From Polyangiaceae bacterium (GTDB lineage: Bacteria > Myxococcota_A > Polyangia > Polyangiales > Polyangiaceae): a DNA stretch of 43,475 nucleotides. Made by a program: the position numbers and the translations under genes. The stretch's first letter is position 1. Each line of letters opens with the position of its first letter. The notes below the pieces were generated by a model. The model ran no database searches, was not told the origin of the DNA, and saw nothing but the letters and a program-made list of their open reading frames with translations. The stretch covers positions 1 to 43,475 of the forward strand of contig JAJDAH010000377.1 of NCBI GenBank assembly GCA_029261965.1, in the 5' to 3' direction. Of the stretch, positions 1 through 8,321 are shown in pieces.

Positions 1-775
1 CGACGACGGATTCCTGAAGCTGGGCGATACGCGTTTCGAACGGCAACACGGCGACGGGGGACAGCGATCCCTGCTGGCGCCGAATCTCCGCCTCACGGTA
101 CTGCTGTGACGCGAGAGCCAGCGCGCCTCGCTCAATCTGTACGGCGCGGCTCGTGTACCAGAGGTCCCAGTAGGTCAGGAGCAGATCGCGCACCATCTCG
201 CTCGCGACGCGATCTTTGGTCTTGCCCGCAAACACTTGGTTGACGCGCGCGACGCGTAGCTCGAGCTCGTTGACTCGCCTTCCGGCGCCACGAAGCAACG
301 GCTGCGTCACGAACGCCCGCGACGACATCTCGTAGCCCGCACCCGAGGAGTCGGAGCCGAGAGCGGCGCTCTCGCGACTGATGCTGAACCTCTCGCCCTG
401 AAGCCGAACACCCGCGCTCGTGCCTAGTGGAAACGTGCGCCGCAGCTCGGTGCCAACGGCGTACGACTGCGCTCGCGTGTTCGTGACCGAGCCATCGGCG
501 GCCAGGCTCGGCGAGACGTTTCGTGTATAGCCCCCATCGACCTGCCAGATGTACGGATACCGACCGGTTTCGGCCTGGCGCGTCACCGCCGCCTGTCGTT
601 CCGACAGAACCGCCGATCGAAATGTCGGGTTGTGCCGCACCGCGATGCGCAGAGCCTCGTCGGGGGTGAGCGTGCTCCTTGAGGCATCCCCATCTTGCGG
701 CTCCGCGCCGCGCGCTGCGACAGGCGAGCCCAACACGGAGAGAACAACGAGAAAACTTGGGATCCGTCTACTCAT
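1..775 (-). CDS. TolC-family outer-membrane efflux channel, N-terminal part (runs off left edge)
   Basis: Translating the minus strand from the ATG at 775 gives an open frame of about 258 residues that continues past the window edge. It opens with a signal peptide (MSRRIPSFLVVLSVLGSPVA) and then the first heptad-like region of an outer membrane efflux protein, including LTPDEALRIAVRHNPTFRSA, which matches the usual start of TolC domains. Later it shows alternating beta-strand-like and helical stretches, for example VTQPLLRGAGRRVNELELRV and LTYWDLWYTSRAVQIERGAL. The start codon overlaps the end of the permease gene by 8 bases (ATGAGTAG), so the two are very likely translationally coupled. It would form the outer-membrane exit duct of the adjoining MacAB-like pump. 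The substrate cannot be read from sequence. Confidence 0.85.
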   Translation of the reverse strand, partial: MSRRIPSFLVVLSVLGSPVAARGAEPQDGDASRSTLTPDEALRIAVRHNPTFRSAVLSERQAAVTRQAETGRYPYIWQVDGGYTRNVSPSLAADGSVTNTRAQSYAVGTELRRTFPLGTSAGVRLQGERFSISRESAALGSDSSGAGYEMSSRAFVTQPLLRGAGRRVNELELRVARVNQVFAGKTKDRVASEMVRDLLLTYWDLWYTSRAVQIERGALALASQQYREAEIRRQQGSLSPVAVLPFETRIAQLQESVV

Positions 776-1973
776 GACGCAGTGCCTCGATGGGGTTCAA
801 GTGCGCGGCTTTGCGCGCCGGGAGATAGCCGAAACCAATTCCGACCACCGCTGAGAACACGAAGGCGCCGACCATGACTTCCGGCGCCACGACGAATGGC
901 AGCTCCAACACGCGCGAAGCACCGTAGGAGAGACCCACCCCCGTGCCGATTCCGATGATCCCCCCCAGGGTCGACAGCACGACGGCTTCGACCAGGAACT
1001 GCAGGAGCACCTCGCTGGCGAGGGCGCCGATGGCCAAGCGAGTGCCGATTTCGCGCGTGCGCTCGGTGACGCTCACCAACATGATGTTCATGATGCCGAT
1101 GCCTCCGACGAGCAGGCTCACCGCCGCGATGCCGCCGAGAAGAGACGTCAGCGATGTCGTGACGGCACTCATGGCGTCGGCTATCTCCTGCACGTTGCGA
1201 ACGTTGAAGTCGTCGGTCGCCCCCCTTTGAACCCCACGCCGTTCACGCATCAACGCTTCGATTTGCGCCTGCAGTACTTCCAGCGACTGACCTTCGTTCG
1301 CTTTGATGTTGATCGAGTCGATGTTCGGTTCCCCGGCAACGCGCCGCTGGACGGCGAGCATGGGCATCAACACGACGTCGTCCTGATCACCGAACGCCGC
1401 CGCCCCCTTGGACTCGAGGACCCCCACCACCTGACACGACACGCGTCCGACGCGGATGCGCTCACCGATGGGATCGGCGTCAGCGAACAGGTTTTGCTCG
1501 ACGGTCGTGCCGAGGATGCAGACCGGTGATCCGATCGCGGTTTCCGCCTCGGAGAACAGGCGCCCAGTTCCGAGACTGTACCCTCTCACCTCGAGGTATT
1601 GGTTCGTCGTCCCGGTGACGCTCGTCGAAACGTTCTCGTTGCCGAACACGATTGTCGCTTGCGTCGAGCTCGTTGGAGCGACTGCGCTTATCCCCGGCAC
1701 CTCGTTCTCGATGGCGCTCACGTCTGCCGCCTCGAATCCCTTCGCGCCCTGTCGCATGCCTCCGCGGCGCTGGGCACCCGGGCGCAGCATCAGCACGTTT
1801 TCTCCGAGCGCCCCGACACTCTCGGTAACTTGCCGAGTCGCGCCCTTGCCGATCGTCACCATCGTGATGACTGCACCCACGCCGATGACGATGCCCAGCA
1901 TCGTCAGAAACGACCGCATGGTGTTCCGCCGCACTTCCCTCAAGGCCATCATGAACGTCACCAAGAGCATCAT
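768..1973 (-). CDS. MacB-like ABC transporter permease (FtsX domain)
   Basis: This 401-residue inner-membrane protein has the MacB/FtsX layout. One membrane helix lies near residues 20-42 after a basic N-terminus (ALREVRRNTMRSFLTMLGIV), followed by a periplasmic MacB_PCD-type domain to about residue 265. Three more helices follow near 275-300, 325-350 and 360-385, including the typical GGIGIMNIMLVSVTERTREI. In Escherichia coli MacB the ATPase is fused to the permease; here it is a separate gene just upstream, as in many LolCDE/MacB-like systems. The ATG overlaps the ATPase stop by 4 bases. It most likely works as a dimer that moves periplasmic substrates toward the TolC-like channel. The family is certain; the substrate is unknown. 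Confidence 0.93.
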   Translation of the reverse strand: MMLLVTFMMALREVRRNTMRSFLTMLGIVIGVGAVITMVTIGKGATRQVTESVGALGENVLMLRPGAQRRGGMRQGAKGFEAADVSAIENEVPGISAVAPTSSTQATIVFGNENVSTSVTGTTNQYLEVRGYSLGTGRLFSEAETAIGSPVCILGTTVEQNLFADADPIGERIRVGRVSCQVVGVLESKGAAAFGDQDDVVLMPMLAVQRRVAGEPNIDSINIKANEGQSLEVLQAQIEALMRERRGVQRGATDDFNVRNVQEIADAMSAVTTSLTSLLGGIAAVSLLVGGIGIMNIMLVSVTERTREIGTRLAIGALASEVLLQFLVEAVVLSTLGGIIGIGTGVGLSYGASRVLELPFVVAPEVMVGAFVFSAVVGIGFGYLPARKAAHLNPIEALRHE

Positions 1974-2686
1974 GCCGACACCTCTTGGGGCTCACCGTGC
2001 GAGAGGATGTTGCCGTCGTGGAACGTCACGGTGCGCGTCCCGTATTCCGCCATGTCGGACTCGTGGGTGACCATGACGATGGTGATGCCTCGTTCGCGGT
2101 TCAGCGAGACCAACAGCTCCATGATCTCGCGGCTCCTCGCCGAATCGAGGTTTCCAGTCGGCTCGTCGGCGAGCAGGAGCGCGGGCTCGGTCACCAGCGC
2201 ACGAGCGATGGCAACCCGCTGCATCTGGCCACCCGACATCTCGCCGGAAGTGTGCCCGGCACGGTCGGCGAGGCCGACGAGGGTGAGTGCATGCATCGCG
2301 CGTTCTCGCCGGTCCGCGCGCCGGACTCGCCGGTAAACCAGCGGTAGCTCGACGTTTTCGAGCGCCGTCGTCCGGGCCAGCAAGTTGAACCCTTGAAACA
2401 CGAACCCGATGAAGTGACGCCGCAAAAGCGCCCGCTGATCCTGGCTCAGCCGACTGACGTCGACGCCCCGAAAGAAGTAGCTCCCACCGGTTGGAACGTC
2501 GAGACAGCCGATGATGTTCATGCACGTGGACTTGCCGGAGCCGCTCGGGCCCATGACGCTGACGAACTCGCGCTCGCGAATCACCAGGTCGACGCTGTCG
2601 AGCGCCTTCACCAGACTCTCGCCGTGTCCGTAGAACTTCTGCACTCCGTGAAACCTCACGACGCTGCGTGCCGGGTCGTCAGTCAC
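1970..2686 (-). CDS. MacB-like ABC transporter ATP-binding protein
   Basis: This 238-residue nucleotide-binding subunit shows a Walker A motif GPSGSGKST near residue 47, the Q-loop in FVFQGFNLLARTT, the ABC signature SGGQMQRVAIARAL, a Walker B LLLADEPTGNLDS and the switch histidine in MVTHESDMA. The GNLDS extension after Walker B is typical of the MacB/LolD/FtsE group rather than of importers. The gene overlaps the adaptor gene upstream by 8 bases and the permease gene downstream by 4 bases, so all are surely one transcript. It would power the permease at 768-1973 from the cytoplasmic side. No key residue is missing. Confidence 0.95.
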   Translation of the reverse strand: MTDDPARSVVRFHGVQKFYGHGESLVKALDSVDLVIREREFVSVMGPSGSGKSTCMNIIGCLDVPTGGSYFFRGVDVSRLSQDQRALLRRHFIGFVFQGFNLLARTTALENVELPLVYRRVRRADRRERAMHALTLVGLADRAGHTSGEMSGGQMQRVAIARALVTEPALLLADEPTGNLDSARSREIMELLVSLNRERGITIVMVTHESDMAEYGTRTVTFHDGNILSHGEPQEVSA

Positions 2687-4052
2687 TCTTGGTCTCGGCG
2701 AGGTTGATGACGACCGGAGCGCCTTCTTTCAAATCGGATCCCAGAATCTGAGTCCGTGTTCCGTCGGTCACGCCCACGTTCACGCGGACCCGTTTCAGCT
2801 CGTGCCCTTCGAGCACGAATAGGCCTTTGCGAATCGGCCCGCCCCCGGTTTTTTCGTCCCTCCCGCCGGCGCTACCGCTCGGCTTGGCACCGCCCCCGCG
2901 GGCACTATCGGTCGGCCTGGCACCGCCGCGGCGCTTCGATCCGCCACCTCTCACTCGAGGTTTCATGATCGCCGCCACTCCTGCGCCGGCCTTTGGCTCC
3001 TTTTCGCCGCTGGGTGGACGGAAACGGAGTGCTGCGTTCGGTACCAACAGCGCGCCTTCGACTTGCTCGACGACCACGGTCGCCGTCGCCGTCATTCCGG
3101 GGCGGAGCAGCCGCTCGGTGTTGTCGACCTCGAGCCAGGCCTCGTAGGTCACGACCGACGCGCCCTCGGTCGGCAGGTTCTTGACCGCGAGCACTTTGGA
3201 CTCGAAGGTCTTGTTGGGGAAGGCGTCGACCTTGAACGTGGCTCGCTGCCCCTCCCGAACCTTGCCGACATCCGCCTCGTCGATGGCCACTTCCAACCGC
3301 ATCGACTTCAAGTCCGTGGCGAGCTTGAACAAGACTGGCGTCTGGAGCCCCGAGGTCACCGTCTGCCCCGGCTCGACGGTGCGTTCGAGCACGATGCCCG
3401 TGATGGGCGACTTGACGACGGCCTTGGCCAAATCCGATCTCGCTGCCATCAAGGATGCCGACGCCGACCGCGACTGCGCCTGCGCGCCTGCAACACTCGC
3501 GACAGCTCGCGCATGACTTGCTTGCGCCGCCTCGAGCGCTTGATCGGATTCCAGCTCGTTTTCGTGAAGCCCGCGGATGCGTTTCAGGACGAGCCTCGTC
3601 TCCGTGGCGTTCGCCTTGGCGGTCTTCAGCGTGGCGTACGCCGATGCGAGCTGTGCCTCGGCCTGATCGACCCGCGCATCGTACTGCGCCGTGTCGATTC
3701 TCACGAGCACGTCGTCCTTCTGGACATGCCCGTTGAAGTCGGCGTTGACCTCGAGCACCCGCCCCGTGATTTCGCACCCGACTTCGACCAGGTTGAGAGC
3801 TTCGAGCGTTCCGGTTGCGGTGACGATGACCTGCAGCCCGCCGCGTTCTACCGGCACCGTTTGATACATCGAGGCCGGCGTGGGCTCGGGTCGCGTCCTC
3901 CAGTACACCACGCCAGCCGCCGACGCCGACGCCAGCGCGGCCAGCGCGATAATGCGTCGTATCCACTTGCGACGCCGCGCCGCGGGATCCTTGCCGATCG
4001 CTCGAGCGACTTCGGGATCGGCGTTCGAGAAGGGCGAATCGTCGTCGGACAT
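2679..4052 (-). CDS. MacA-like periplasmic adaptor (HlyD/RND-type membrane fusion protein)
   Basis: I start the gene at the ATG at 4052 (457 residues) because the open frame upstream to 4541 runs through cysteine synthase and transposase debris. The N-terminus is cytoplasmic and acidic (MSDDDSPFSNADPEVARAIG), followed by a basic stretch and one membrane anchor near residues 35-52. The lipoyl/barrel-sandwich hybrid half (VEVGCEITGRVLEVNADFNG), an alpha-hairpin of about 90 residues, the second lipoyl half (KSPITGIVLERTVEPGQTVT) and a beta-barrel domain follow. Before the last membrane-proximal segment lies an unusual Gly/Arg/Ser/Lys-rich insert of about 55 residues, roughly 360-415. The protein would link the inner-membrane pump to the TolC-like channel. 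No clear Shine-Dalgarno site precedes the ATG, and the promoter presumably lies inside the debris upstream. Confidence 0.88.
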   Translation of the reverse strand: MSDDDSPFSNADPEVARAIGKDPAARRRKWIRRIIALAALASASAAGVVYWRTRPEPTPASMYQTVPVERGGLQVIVTATGTLEALNLVEVGCEITGRVLEVNADFNGHVQKDDVLVRIDTAQYDARVDQAEAQLASAYATLKTAKANATETRLVLKRIRGLHENELESDQALEAAQASHARAVASVAGAQAQSRSASASLMAARSDLAKAVVKSPITGIVLERTVEPGQTVTSGLQTPVLFKLATDLKSMRLEVAIDEADVGKVREGQRATFKVDAFPNKTFESKVLAVKNLPTEGASVVTYEAWLEVDNTERLLRPGMTATATVVVEQVEGALLVPNAALRFRPPSGEKEPKAGAGVAAIMKPRVRGGGSKRRGGARPTDSARGGGAKPSGSAGGRDEKTGGGPIRKGLFVLEGHELKRVRVNVGVTDGTRTQILGSDLKEGAPVVINLAETKSD

Positions 4053-4084
4053 CGGCGTTGCGACTCTGACGCCGGCGCCGGCAA

Positions 4085-4310
4085 GAATCCTATGGGGAGC
4101 TTCAACAATCGCGATTTCGGCCCTCCGGCCGGGCGGCGAGGCGGTAGCCGAGTCCAAGAAGTCGCGCGGCGCGAGGCCGAGCTTTTCGAGGAGGTTGTCC
4201 GGCTTGGCGACGACGATTTTGGTGTTCGGCGGCAGACGACGGCGAAACCGATGCCAGTGTTGCCACTGGTCGCTTCGATCACGGTCTGCCCCGGCTGCAG
4301 CTCGCAGATG
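4085..4310 (-). pseudogene. Cysteine synthase fragment (minus-strand part)
   Basis: Read on the minus strand, about 4290-4230 encodes QPGQTVIEATSGNTGIGFAV, which matches the PLP-phosphate-binding TSGNTGI motif of cysteine synthase/O-acetylserine sulfhydrylase (normally near residue 70). After a frame change near 4230, PPNTKIVVAKPDN resembles the later PxTxIVxxEPDN segment of the same family, normally more than 100 residues further on. The sequence between the two has been lost. The rest of the frame toward 4085 (LLEKLGLAPRDFLDSATA) I do not recognise. There is no start codon in context and no full domain, so this is debris rather than a working gene. A matching C-terminal fragment lies on the opposite strand at 4652-4849. 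Confidence 0.65.
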
Positions 4311-4625
4311 GCCGTCGACACGCCTGCCCAGCTCGGCCTCGACGAGCCGGGCCTCGCCGCTTGTTACGCCGCCGCCGCCCAAGGCGTCTTGGTCAGCAGC
4401 GACCGAGCCGGTCAGCCCTCGCTCCGGCTTCTCGTCCCGCGCGAGCCGCCCTCGGTGCCCGAGCCGGACTCCGACCCACACGAGCCGGCGCGCGGATGGC
4501 ACACTCGAGCTCACCTTCAAGAGCATCTGGAAGGACGGCACGCGCGCCCTCGTCCTCGAGCCGCACGATCTCTTGGTCCGCTTGGTCGCCGCGGTGCCCC
4601 CGCCCCGGTTTCATCCGCTGAGATG
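4305..4625 (+). pseudogene. IS91-type (Y2) transposase relic
   Basis: Two plus-strand pieces in different frames resemble the C-terminal part of IS91-family Y2 transposases. The first (about 4310-4440) reads EPGLAACYAAAAQGVLVSSD followed by RAGQPSLRLL. The second (about 4483-4615) reads DGTLELTFKSIWKDGTRALV then LEPHDLLVRLVAAVPPPRFH, the family's well conserved tail region. The HUH catalytic domain is absent, and the stretch between the pieces, normally carrying the cysteine/histidine-rich core, is missing. No element ends were identified. The piece sits exactly between the two cysteine synthase fragments, so it probably marks the insertion that broke that gene. The assignment is from remembered family motifs. 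Confidence 0.6.
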
Positions 4626-4651
4626 GGCGTGGCCGACGGCGTTCCGCTGGA

Positions 4652-4849
4652 AAGCCACCCGAGTTCGGTTCGCATCCCATTCAGGGCTGGAACCGGGACT
4701 TCGTCCCCAAGCTCGCCGAAGACGCCCGCTCACTCATCGATGAGCTCGTCCCCGAGGCTGGTGCGGAGGCCGTACGGCTGGCGCGGCAGCTCGCTCAGCG
4801 TGAAGGGATCTTCAGCGGCATTTCCGGTGGCGGCGACTCAGGTCTCGTC
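4652..4849 (+). pseudogene. Cysteine synthase fragment (plus-strand, C-terminal part)
   Basis: The plus-strand frame through 4682 encodes PPEFGSHPIQGWNRDFVPKL, then a segment ending ARQLAQREGIFSGISGGGDS. This closely follows the C-terminal third of cysteine synthases, with the conserved QGW-x-x-DF-P motif and the substrate-loop signature EGIF-x-GxSGG. There is no start codon in frame, and it breaks off at the end of the lipoprotein gene at 4838. It is on the opposite strand to the fragment at 4085-4310, which carries earlier parts of the same protein. Both therefore probably descend from one gene that suffered an inversion and deletions. Confidence 0.65.
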
Positions 4850-5701
4850 GCACGCGCAGGCGCCGGCCGCCACGCACTCGGGGGGCTGCGGATCGGTCAC
4901 GCAGCAGACCTCACCGGTAGCGCAAACCGTGCCGCCACACTCGACGCCGGGTCCAGCCGTCGTCGTCGGTGGCCCGTCGATGCTGCTGAAGCAGCGGAAC
5001 AGGTAATCGGGCAACGCCCCGGCGGCTGTCGTCGCGCCACACATGTTCAGGGGGTTGGTGCAGTCGGCGTCCGAATGGCACATCTCGAAGAAGCTCGTGC
5101 CCGAGGTGTCGCAGTCGCTGCTGCACTCGAACTGGTCGTACACGCTGCCGGTGAACCGACCGCAGCAGACTTCGCCCGTGGCGCAGTCCTCGGGCCCGTC
5201 GCAGGGCGCTTCGAACGTGAGCGTGCACGCGCTGCCGGGTGGGGTCACCGTGCCGGTGCACGCCTGCTGGGCGACGCCCACGAGATCGCCCGGAAGGCAG
5301 CCCAGCACCAAGGTCGGGTCGAGCGCGCCACAAAACCCCTCGGGCGTGCAGCAGCCTTCGAGCGTGACGTCGCCGAAGGTCGTCGTCGGACACGCCGAGT
5401 CTTTCGAGCCCGCGCCGTCGCCGGAGTAACATTCTCCGTCCAGGTAAGGGGCGCTGTTCGCGCACTCGTCGCTGGCGGTGCAGCACTGGGTGATGCCCTG
5501 CTCGACCACCGAGGCGGGGAGCCCGGGGCACGATCGCCCGCCGCACACGACCTGCCCCGGCTCGCCGGCGCTGCCGCTCGAGCCGCTCGTCCCGCCCGAT
5601 CCATCGGCCGCGCTCGTGTCGTCGCCACAAGCGCTGAAGCCAACGGCTGCGGCAACCACCACGGATACGAACGCTGCGGGACTGAAGGACCTGGTTTTCA
5701 T
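4838..5701 (-). CDS. Cysteine-rich lipoprotein, unknown function
   Basis: The ATG at 5701 gives 287 residues beginning MKTRSFSPAAFVSVVVAAAV, with a lipobox-like VGFSAC, so the product is probably lipidated. A short Gly/Ser linker follows, then about 230 residues with roughly 28 cysteines spaced like small disulfide-knit modules. Recurring phrases such as CGGRSCPG, GEVCCG, GEVCCVTDPQ and CCTPEGFCG suggest at least four related units. An internal stretch CHSDADCTNPLNMCG is like short Cys-rich repeats common in myxobacterial secreted proteins. I do not recognise a named domain. The frame extends upstream to 5827, but that part has no signal-like N-terminus. The 3' end abuts the cysteine synthase fragment. 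Confidence 0.8.
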   Translation of the reverse strand: MKTRSFSPAAFVSVVVAAAVGFSACGDDTSAADGSGGTSGSSGSAGEPGQVVCGGRSCPGLPASVVEQGITQCCTASDECANSAPYLDGECYSGDGAGSKDSACPTTTFGDVTLEGCCTPEGFCGALDPTLVLGCLPGDLVGVAQQACTGTVTPPGSACTLTFEAPCDGPEDCATGEVCCGRFTGSVYDQFECSSDCDTSGTSFFEMCHSDADCTNPLNMCGATTAAGALPDYLFRCFSSIDGPPTTTAGPGVECGGTVCATGEVCCVTDPQPPECVAAGACACDET

Positions 5702-5970
5702 AGCGCACCTTCTCGGTTCTCTAGGGGGCAGGGCCCGAAGACGTACTACCACGCCGCTGGCCCGCCTCGCCCATGCAGATGTATCCCGCAGCTCGCCAGA
5801 CCGAGCACGACCATGCGGTCCAAGCATTCGCGACGTGGCCGTAAGGAATCACAGATCGTCGGGTCGGGTTGTTTGAGTACAAGTGACCAAAGTGCTTACT
5901 GCAAGCGCTTCGTCTCTTCCACTGCGCCCTCCTTCCTGGTACGAGGATCCGTTATTGAGAGGTGGGTGTC

Positions 5971-7740
5971 ATGCGACGTACAGCAACTTGGGTACTGGTT
6001 GGATCGATGGTCTGCGGCGTTACCGCGTGCGGCGGCGGCGGTAGCGATGGCACTGGGGGCTCGGCTGGGTCAGACGCCAGCTCGGCGGGCGGAACCGGTG
6101 GAGGCACCGGCGGAACCGGTGGAGGCACTGGCGGAACCGGTGGAGGCGCTAGCGGAACCGGGGGCACTGCCGGAACCGGGGGCTCGGCGGGCATGTCGGC
6201 CGGCGGCGCAGCAGGCACGGCAGGCAGTAGTGGATCAGGCGGCTCCGCGGGCAGCGGAACCGGTGGCACGGCGGGAAGCGCTGGGACGGCTGGCGCCGCC
6301 GGAAACGCCGGAACGAGTGGGGCCGCGGGAAGCTCCGGAACAGGTGGCGGCGCGGGTGCGGACGCCGGCACGGATTCCGGTGCTACCGATGCCGGTGCCG
6401 ACTCGTCGACGGACGGGGGCTCGTCCCAGGCGACCTGTCGCGTCTACTTCGGTGGAAAGCTGAACGATGGTGGCAACGGCCCAGCGCTGGAGTCCGCGTA
6501 CCTCGATCCGGGCGGTTCGCCCGTCGTCGTCGGCCCGGGAGTCATCCTGGGCGACGTCGCGCCGGACGGAACATCGATCGCGGTGAGCACTTTGGGCGTG
6601 TCCGTCGTGGACGGCAGCGTGGCGTTCACGAGAAGCTTGCTCGAAACCGATTCGGTCTACGCCAACGCCGGTGCGGCGCTCGATCCGAATTTGGATCAAG
6701 TCTACTGGTCGGTTCAGTACTCCCCCGACGGAAAATGGATCGCCTACGTCACGAATACCGCGGTGGATCAGGACTTCAGGCTCTTCGTCGTTCCCGCCGG
6801 CGGCGGCGCCGTGAGACGGCTCAGCCTGCCGGCCCCAGCACCGTCGACAGATGACGGTGTCCTGACCGTCAAGTGGATGCCGGGCGCGTCGAATACCTCG
6901 GCGGTCGTCTCCTGGATCGTTCGCGATACGGCCGATTCCGGCGAGCTCTACACCGCCGACGTCGTGCCGGTGACGCCTGTCGTCTCGACGGTCATCGGTG
7001 TCAGCGATCCGGGCGGTCCCTCGTTCGATGGCGTCGAGGGTGCCCTGGTCAATGGCGCTCCCAAGATACTGTTCCTGTACGCGCCCGACGGTGGGGGACA
7101 AATCACGCTCATGCAAGCCGACTACGACGGCTCGAATCGCGTCCCCGTTCAGGGGACGACCGGGCTCGTGAACAACGTCGGCCCGGCAGACATCGTTGCG
7201 TTCGGCGTCTCTCGTGACGGGACCAAGTTGGCGTACGCCGCCGACGCGACGACGGACTTCCTGTACCAGGTTTTCGTGAAGGACCTCAGCGACGCGAGTG
7301 CACCGGTGCAGGTATCCAACGTGTCGACGCTGGCTCCAGCCGCCAACGAGCCACGGGGTCCCGCGGCGTCATATCCGATGGTGTGGAGCCCAGATGGAAC
7401 CAAGATCGCCTTCCTAGCCGATTGGAACCTCGGCGGAACGACGACCGACAACCAGTGGGCCGCCTACATCGTGCCGAGCAGCGGCCAGGGCGGAACGCGC
7501 CTCGTGGAGTTGGCCGCCGTCGGGAGCAACGCCCCCAACGTGCAACCGGGTCTGAAGGCTTTCGCCTGGTGTGCGGATTCCGCGACGCTTTTCCTGCGTG
7601 GCGCCTACGCCAATGCGACGCAAGCGCAGCTGTTCGGCGTGACGGACTTCGTGACCCAGGATCAGAACGCAGCCGCGGTGAGGCTGTTCGAGCCAGTAGC
7701 GGCGGACGGCCTCGTCACCGGGCTCGACGTGGTCGAGTAG
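5971..7740 (+). CDS. Lipoprotein with Gly-rich linker and WD40-like (PD40/TolB-type) beta-propeller
   Basis: I start at the ATG at 5971, which has GAGGTG about 7 bases upstream; a GTG at 5962 would also be in frame. The 589-residue product begins with a lipoprotein signal (VCGVTACGGGG) and a Gly/Ser/Ala/Thr linker to about residue 145, encoded in part by a 21-bp tandem repeat. The remaining 440 residues carry TolB-type propeller blades: YSPDGKWIAYVTN, GVSRDGTKLAYAAD and WSPDGTKIAFLADWN. It probably sits on the cell surface or periplasmic face of a membrane, where such propellers bind partners. No enzyme motif was seen. Its neighbours give no pathway. Confidence 0.88.
   Translation: MRRTATWVLVGSMVCGVTACGGGGSDGTGGSAGSDASSAGGTGGGTGGTGGGTGGTGGGASGTGGTAGTGGSAGMSAGGAAGTAGSSGSGGSAGSGTGGTAGSAGTAGAAGNAGTSGAAGSSGTGGGAGADAGTDSGATDAGADSSTDGGSSQATCRVYFGGKLNDGGNGPALESAYLDPGGSPVVVGPGVILGDVAPDGTSIAVSTLGVSVVDGSVAFTRSLLETDSVYANAGAALDPNLDQVYWSVQYSPDGKWIAYVTNTAVDQDFRLFVVPAGGGAVRRLSLPAPAPSTDDGVLTVKWMPGASNTSAVVSWIVRDTADSGELYTADVVPVTPVVSTVIGVSDPGGPSFDGVEGALVNGAPKILFLYAPDGGGQITLMQADYDGSNRVPVQGTTGLVNNVGPADIVAFGVSRDGTKLAYAADATTDFLYQVFVKDLSDASAPVQVSNVSTLAPAANEPRGPAASYPMVWSPDGTKIAFLADWNLGGTTTDNQWAAYIVPSSGQGGTRLVELAAVGSNAPNVQPGLKAFAWCADSATLFLRGAYANATQAQLFGVTDFVTQDQNAAAVRLFEPVAADGLVTGLDVVE
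6088..6150 (+). repeat. 21-bp tandem repeat, 3 units, in the lipoprotein linker
   Basis: Three consecutive 21-bp units (6088, 6109, 6130) each encode Gly-Gly-Thr-Gly-Gly-Gly-Thr or a one-residue variant. Units 1 and 2 differ only at the last base. The reading frame is kept, so copy-number change would lengthen or shorten the linker without breaking the protein. Confidence 0.9.
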
Positions 7741-8321
7741 GCAATTCCAGAGACCCGAGACACAGAGGATCTGTCGTTGCCCCCGGAGTGGCGTTCGGGG
7801 TTGTCGACCAAGCGCGAGTGTCTAGCGCGTACGAGCCGAGAGCAGATGCTCGACCATCAGTTGCTCTGGAAACAGGGCCCCATCGCGTCTTCATCGTCGG
7901 GGCAGAGTCGGTCGCGTTCGAAGGAGATGTCGCTCTCGTCGGGGCGCAGCTCAGTCAGGTAGCTGGGATCAGCGGATCAGGATCGGCGTTCGTATTCGAG
8001 GGCGTGCCGCGCTGAGACGACGGTCACAAGCACCAACTACCCAGAAAAGGCAAGCCGCCGTCGTGGTCACGTCGTGAAGTACCGCCGGCGCATCGGTGGG
8101 AAGTAGCCCGCAATTGCCCGACATCTCAATCACTCGTCGACAACACCGCCGTGCGGATGTTTTCGCCCCACGGCCCCCAAGCTCTGCTTGCAGGCGGTTG
8201 AAGACTTCTTAGAACGCCTCGAGTCGACCAAGACTCAGCTCCGAGAGCTCGGAAGGGAAGGGGAATTGCTCGAGCGAACGAGCAATCCGGCGAGAACGTG
8301 CGCCGCGCGCCTCGGTTCACT
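7741..8321. other. 580-base stretch without a convincing gene
   Basis: Neither strand holds a start-to-stop frame with a recognisable domain. The only coding-like piece is on the minus strand at 7857-7976, 39 codons ending in TGA, with an acidic tail (ELRPDESDISFERDRLCPDD) and strong G/C third positions. An in-frame stop lies directly upstream of it at 7977 and no start codon is evident, so it may be the end of a decayed gene. No hairpin terminator stood out after the stop at 7740. Confidence 0.4.

Noticed and set aside
3063-5006. Long plus-strand open frame of about 647 codons
   Set aside because: It lies opposite the adaptor and cysteine-rich lipoprotein genes, has Arg/Gly-rich composition and no domain. 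It is the shadow of high-GC coding on the other strand, apart from the relic pieces noted.
6235-7116. Minus-strand open frame of about 293 codons
   Set aside because: It lies opposite the propeller lipoprotein gene and its Gly-rich linker, and has no domain.
7777-7962. 61-codon plus-strand frame in the intergenic stretch
   Set aside because: Short, Ser/Arg-rich, with no ribosome site or domain. It was not called.
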